7,364 bases of DNA from the NCBI GenBank assembly GCA_902782905.1, contig CACZPB010000172.1:1-7364 (forward strand). The letters are read 5' to 3'. Every line of letters starts with the position of its first letter. Position 1 is the first letter of the stretch. Source of the stretch: an uncultured bacterium (lineage in GTDB: Bacteria > Cyanobacteriota > Vampirovibrionia > Gastranaerophilales > Gastranaerophilaceae). Positions 6,092 through 7,364 of the stretch are shown here, piece after piece. The notes beneath the pieces are model-generated. The model saw nothing but the letters and a program-made list of their open reading frames with translations. It was not told the origin of the DNA and searched no databases. The position numbers were made by a program, and so were the translations under genes.

Positions 6092-6116
6092 TTTACAATT
6101 GTAAAGTTTTGTAAAG
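6092..6116. promoter_or_regulatory. Palindrome plus direct repeat, candidate operator
   Basis: TTTACAATTGTAAA (6092-6105) is a perfect 14-bp palindrome. Its right half continues as TTGTAAAG (6099-6106), which recurs at 6109-6116, exactly 10 bp away, so three half-sites lie on one face of the helix. It sits 59 bp upstream of lptB and 95 bp upstream of the plus-strand gene at 6212, so it could govern either. I find no confident promoter pair around it, and such palindromes do occur by chance in AT-rich spacers. Confidence 0.35.
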
Positions 6117-6201
6117 AAATTTAATAAAAAAAGGCAATTTTAGAAAACAAAAATACTTTATCTATATGTAAGGTAAAAAAAGGTTAGTTTTCATTAACTG
6201 T

Positions 6202-6207
6202 AGGAGG
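6202..6207 (+). promoter_or_regulatory. Strong Shine-Dalgarno site fixing the start at 6212
   Basis: AGGAGG lies 4 nt before ATG 6212 (5 nt if read as GGAGG one base on). It is the best match to the anti-Shine-Dalgarno in the window; other genes here have AAGG, AGGG or GGGGA. It supports this start and suggests high translation. Confidence 0.7.
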
Positions 6208-6211
6208 GCTT

Positions 6212-7192
6212 ATGCCATTAGATTACAGCATATCAGGATTAGGCGGATTAGGTTTAGACGCAAGCGGAGCGTACAGCTCTTATAATCCGGCATTTATGGG
6301 CGGGATGTCATCATACGGGATGTCACCATACGGAATCTCACCATACGGCGGTATGGGGATGATGGGTATGGGAATGAACCCTGAGTATATGACGCAATAT
6401 ATGAAGCAAATGACCGACATGCAGAAATATATGGCGGAAGCTCAGCACCAGCAAGAAAAAACTCAGCTTACGCATTCGACAGATATGCATACAGCCTTAC
6501 AACAAGCTGAAATTGCGAATCTTTCGGCACACGATAGAGCAATTTTCCAAAAGGCAATGGTTGACGGTGATGTAAAAGAAGGCGTAAGAAATCTTTCAAA
6601 TGTAATCAGGAACGGTGATCAGGATGCAATCTGTCAAGAATTTGATAAGTTAAAAATGACTATTTTTACAAAATATAGTGATTATTTCCAATCATCGGAT
6701 TCAACAAAAAATACAGCAGCAAATGTAAATAACTTGATAAGAACATTGTATGCGCAAATTGTTAGTGCAGAACTTGGTCAACCGGCAGATTTGGAAAATG
6801 ATATCAAGACTTATGGTGAATCAGCAATCGGACACGGTTTTAATATCGGCTTCCTCGGTAAAAAAGGACATAACGAAAAATATACGGAAGAAACAATAAA
6901 TTACTGTTTCGGAACAAGAATAAATGATAAAGAAAGTAAAGACAGAGCTGTAAAAATAGGTGAATATGCAGGAAAAGCGGCAGAAGTCGCAACCGCAGGG
7001 GCAGCAGGGGCAGCAGGCGGTCTTGCAACATACGGTATCTTGAAAGCCTTTACGCCAAGCTTTATCGGTAAATTTGCTCAAAATCACGCAACACGCGCGG
7101 TAAATGCAGTTTCCAAAATGGGCAGATGGGGTAAACTTGGTCTTGCAGCAGCAATCGTCGGAGATATTCTCTGGCAGACATCAAGAGCTTAA
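6212..7192 (+). CDS. Hypothetical protein: Met/Gly/Tyr-rich N-terminus, Gly/Ala-rich hydrophobic C-terminus
   Basis: I do not recognise this 326-residue protein. There is no signal peptide. Residues 1-56 are Gly/Ser/Tyr/Met-rich and probably disordered, including three M-S-(S/P)-Y-G pentads (32-46). A Met-rich helix follows (59-74) with Met at 60, 64, 67, 70 and 74, one per turn, then a Gln-rich helical stretch (75-105). The middle (about 105-245) is soluble and mostly helical, without a motif I can name. The C-terminus has a Gly/Ala-rich hydrophobic segment (about 252-280, with AGAAGAAGG) and a second short one (308-321) separated by a basic amphipathic stretch, suggesting a membrane hairpin or membrane-active tail. 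It appears monocistronic, with a strong ribosome site upstream and a terminator 22 nt downstream. Envelope or secreted roles are possible; nothing proves either. Confidence 0.85.
   Translation: MPLDYSISGLGGLGLDASGAYSSYNPAFMGGMSSYGMSPYGISPYGGMGMMGMGMNPEYMTQYMKQMTDMQKYMAEAQHQQEKTQLTHSTDMHTALQQAEIANLSAHDRAIFQKAMVDGDVKEGVRNLSNVIRNGDQDAICQEFDKLKMTIFTKYSDYFQSSDSTKNTAANVNNLIRTLYAQIVSAELGQPADLENDIKTYGESAIGHGFNIGFLGKKGHNEKYTEETINYCFGTRINDKESKDRAVKIGEYAGKAAEVATAGAAGAAGGLATYGILKAFTPSFIGKFAQNHATRAVNAVSKMGRWGKLGLAAAIVGDILWQTSRA
6305..6349 (+). repeat. Three 15-bp in-frame tandem repeats
   Basis: Units start at 6305, 6320 and 6335 with the consensus AT(G/C)TCA(C/T)CATACGGN, at least 12 of 15 bases shared by all. 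They encode M/I-S-S/P-Y-G pentads. Such high DNA identity points to recent slippage-type expansion. Confidence 0.85.
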
Positions 7193-7214
7193 ACTATAAA
7201 AAAATAATCAATAT

Positions 7215-7239
7215 AAGCCGACAGAAATGTCGGCTTTTT
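7215..7239 (+). terminator. Intrinsic terminator of the 6212-7192 gene
   Basis: AAGCCGACA (7215-7223), a GAAA tetraloop, then TGTCGGCTT (7228-7236) form a perfect 9-bp stem ending in TTTTT (7235-7239). It lies 22 nt after the stop codon. The reverse strand lacks a U-run, so it acts on plus-strand transcription. Confidence 0.93.
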
Positions 7240-7250
7240 AGTTTTTAGAC

Positions 7251-7278
7251 TTGACAATCAGTCTTGATATCATATTAT
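7251..7278 (+). promoter_or_regulatory. Sigma-70-type promoter of tRNA-Gln
   Basis: A perfect TTGACA (7251-7256) is followed after 16 bp by TATTAT (7273-7278), five of six matches to TATAAT. The start would fall near 7285, a few bases before the mature tRNA end at 7290. This is the only full consensus -35 seen in the window, as fits a stable RNA gene. Confidence 0.75.
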
Positions 7279-7289
7279 AGTACATGCGA

Positions 7290-7362
7290 TGGGACGTCGC
7301 CAAGTGGTAAGGCAGCTGGTTTTGGTCCAGCCATCTCGGAGGTTCGAATCCTTCCGTCCCAG
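7290..7362 (+). tRNA. tRNA-Gln, anticodon TTG
   Basis: A complete cloverleaf is visible. The acceptor TGGGACG (7290-7296) pairs with CGTCCCA (7355-7361). The D stem is GCC/GGC with AAGTGGTAA in the loop. The anticodon stem GCTGG/CCAGC encloses TTTTGGT, with TTG at 7322-7324 reading CAA (and CAG by wobble). The T arm is GGAGG/CCTTC around TTCGAAT. The discriminator is G7362. The next two bases are AA, so CCA is not encoded and must be added enzymatically. The U-starting acceptor stem is typical of bacterial tRNA-Gln. Confidence 0.96.
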
Positions 7363-7364
7363 AA

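Noticed and set aside
6117..6211. Sigma-70 promoter for the gene at 6212
   Set aside because: Several AT-rich hexamers (TAATAA, TATATG) occur, but none pairs with a credible -35 at the right spacing. Listing one would be arbitrary.
6821..7087. 88- and 63-codon open frames on the minus strand, Cys- and Leu-rich
   Set aside because: They are antisense to the Gly/Ala-rich end of the 6212-7192 gene. The Cys/Pro/Leu runs are the complement of Gly/Ala codons, so this is composition and not a metal-binding peptide.

Overview
The window is AT-rich DNA from a diderm bacterium. It carries lipopolysaccharide-export genes (lptB plus one LptF/LptG permease), a FliO-type flagellar export protein, and a nonulosonic-acid (sialic-acid-like) synthase with its phosphatase. 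Gene style suggests the non-photosynthetic cyanobacterial sister lineage (Vampirovibrionia/Melainabacteria, gut Gastranaerophilales). The hints are a single LptF/G permease directly behind lptB, a histidine kinase ending in a FVATLTH H-box, a NAGPA-type glycosidase and low GC. This is a judgement from gene style; no marker gene is present to prove it.

Layout, left to right. (1) 1-685, minus: the N-terminal part of a membrane PAS histidine kinase, cut by the window edge at its phospho-acceptor His. (2) A 75-bp divergent intergenic region with overlapping -10 boxes for both directions. (3) 761-2982, plus: a tight three-gene cluster of fliO, a neuB-family synthase and a KdsC-like HAD phosphatase. 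The last two genes overlap by one base. (4) 2983-3345: a gene-free convergent region with two adjoining hairpins and a degenerate 55-57 bp tandem repeat that runs into the end of the next gene. (5) 6032 down to 3346, minus: lptB, an LptF/LptG permease and a secreted NAGPA-domain protein, each separated by one base, so surely one operon. (6) A 179-bp divergent region with a perfect palindrome and a helical-turn-spaced direct repeat. (7) 6212-7192, plus: an unrecognised protein with a Met/Gly/Tyr-rich N-terminus and a Gly/Ala-rich hydrophobic C-terminus, with a strong Shine-Dalgarno and a clean intrinsic terminator. (8) 7251-7362: a tRNA-Gln(TTG) gene with its own sigma-70-type promoter.

The theme is the cell envelope and surface. 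The plus cluster joins a flagellar export component to synthesis of a nine-carbon sugar acid through a 9-phosphate intermediate. The phosphatase carries Glu61/Lys72 where KDN-9-phosphate phosphatase has its specificity pair. It is therefore better read as a nonulosonate phosphatase than as KdsC. The minus operon couples LPS transport to a secreted phosphodiester glycosidase-like protein. The least explained items are the 6212-7192 protein, the repeat array at 3207-3354, and the proline-isoleucine pentad repeats in FliO.
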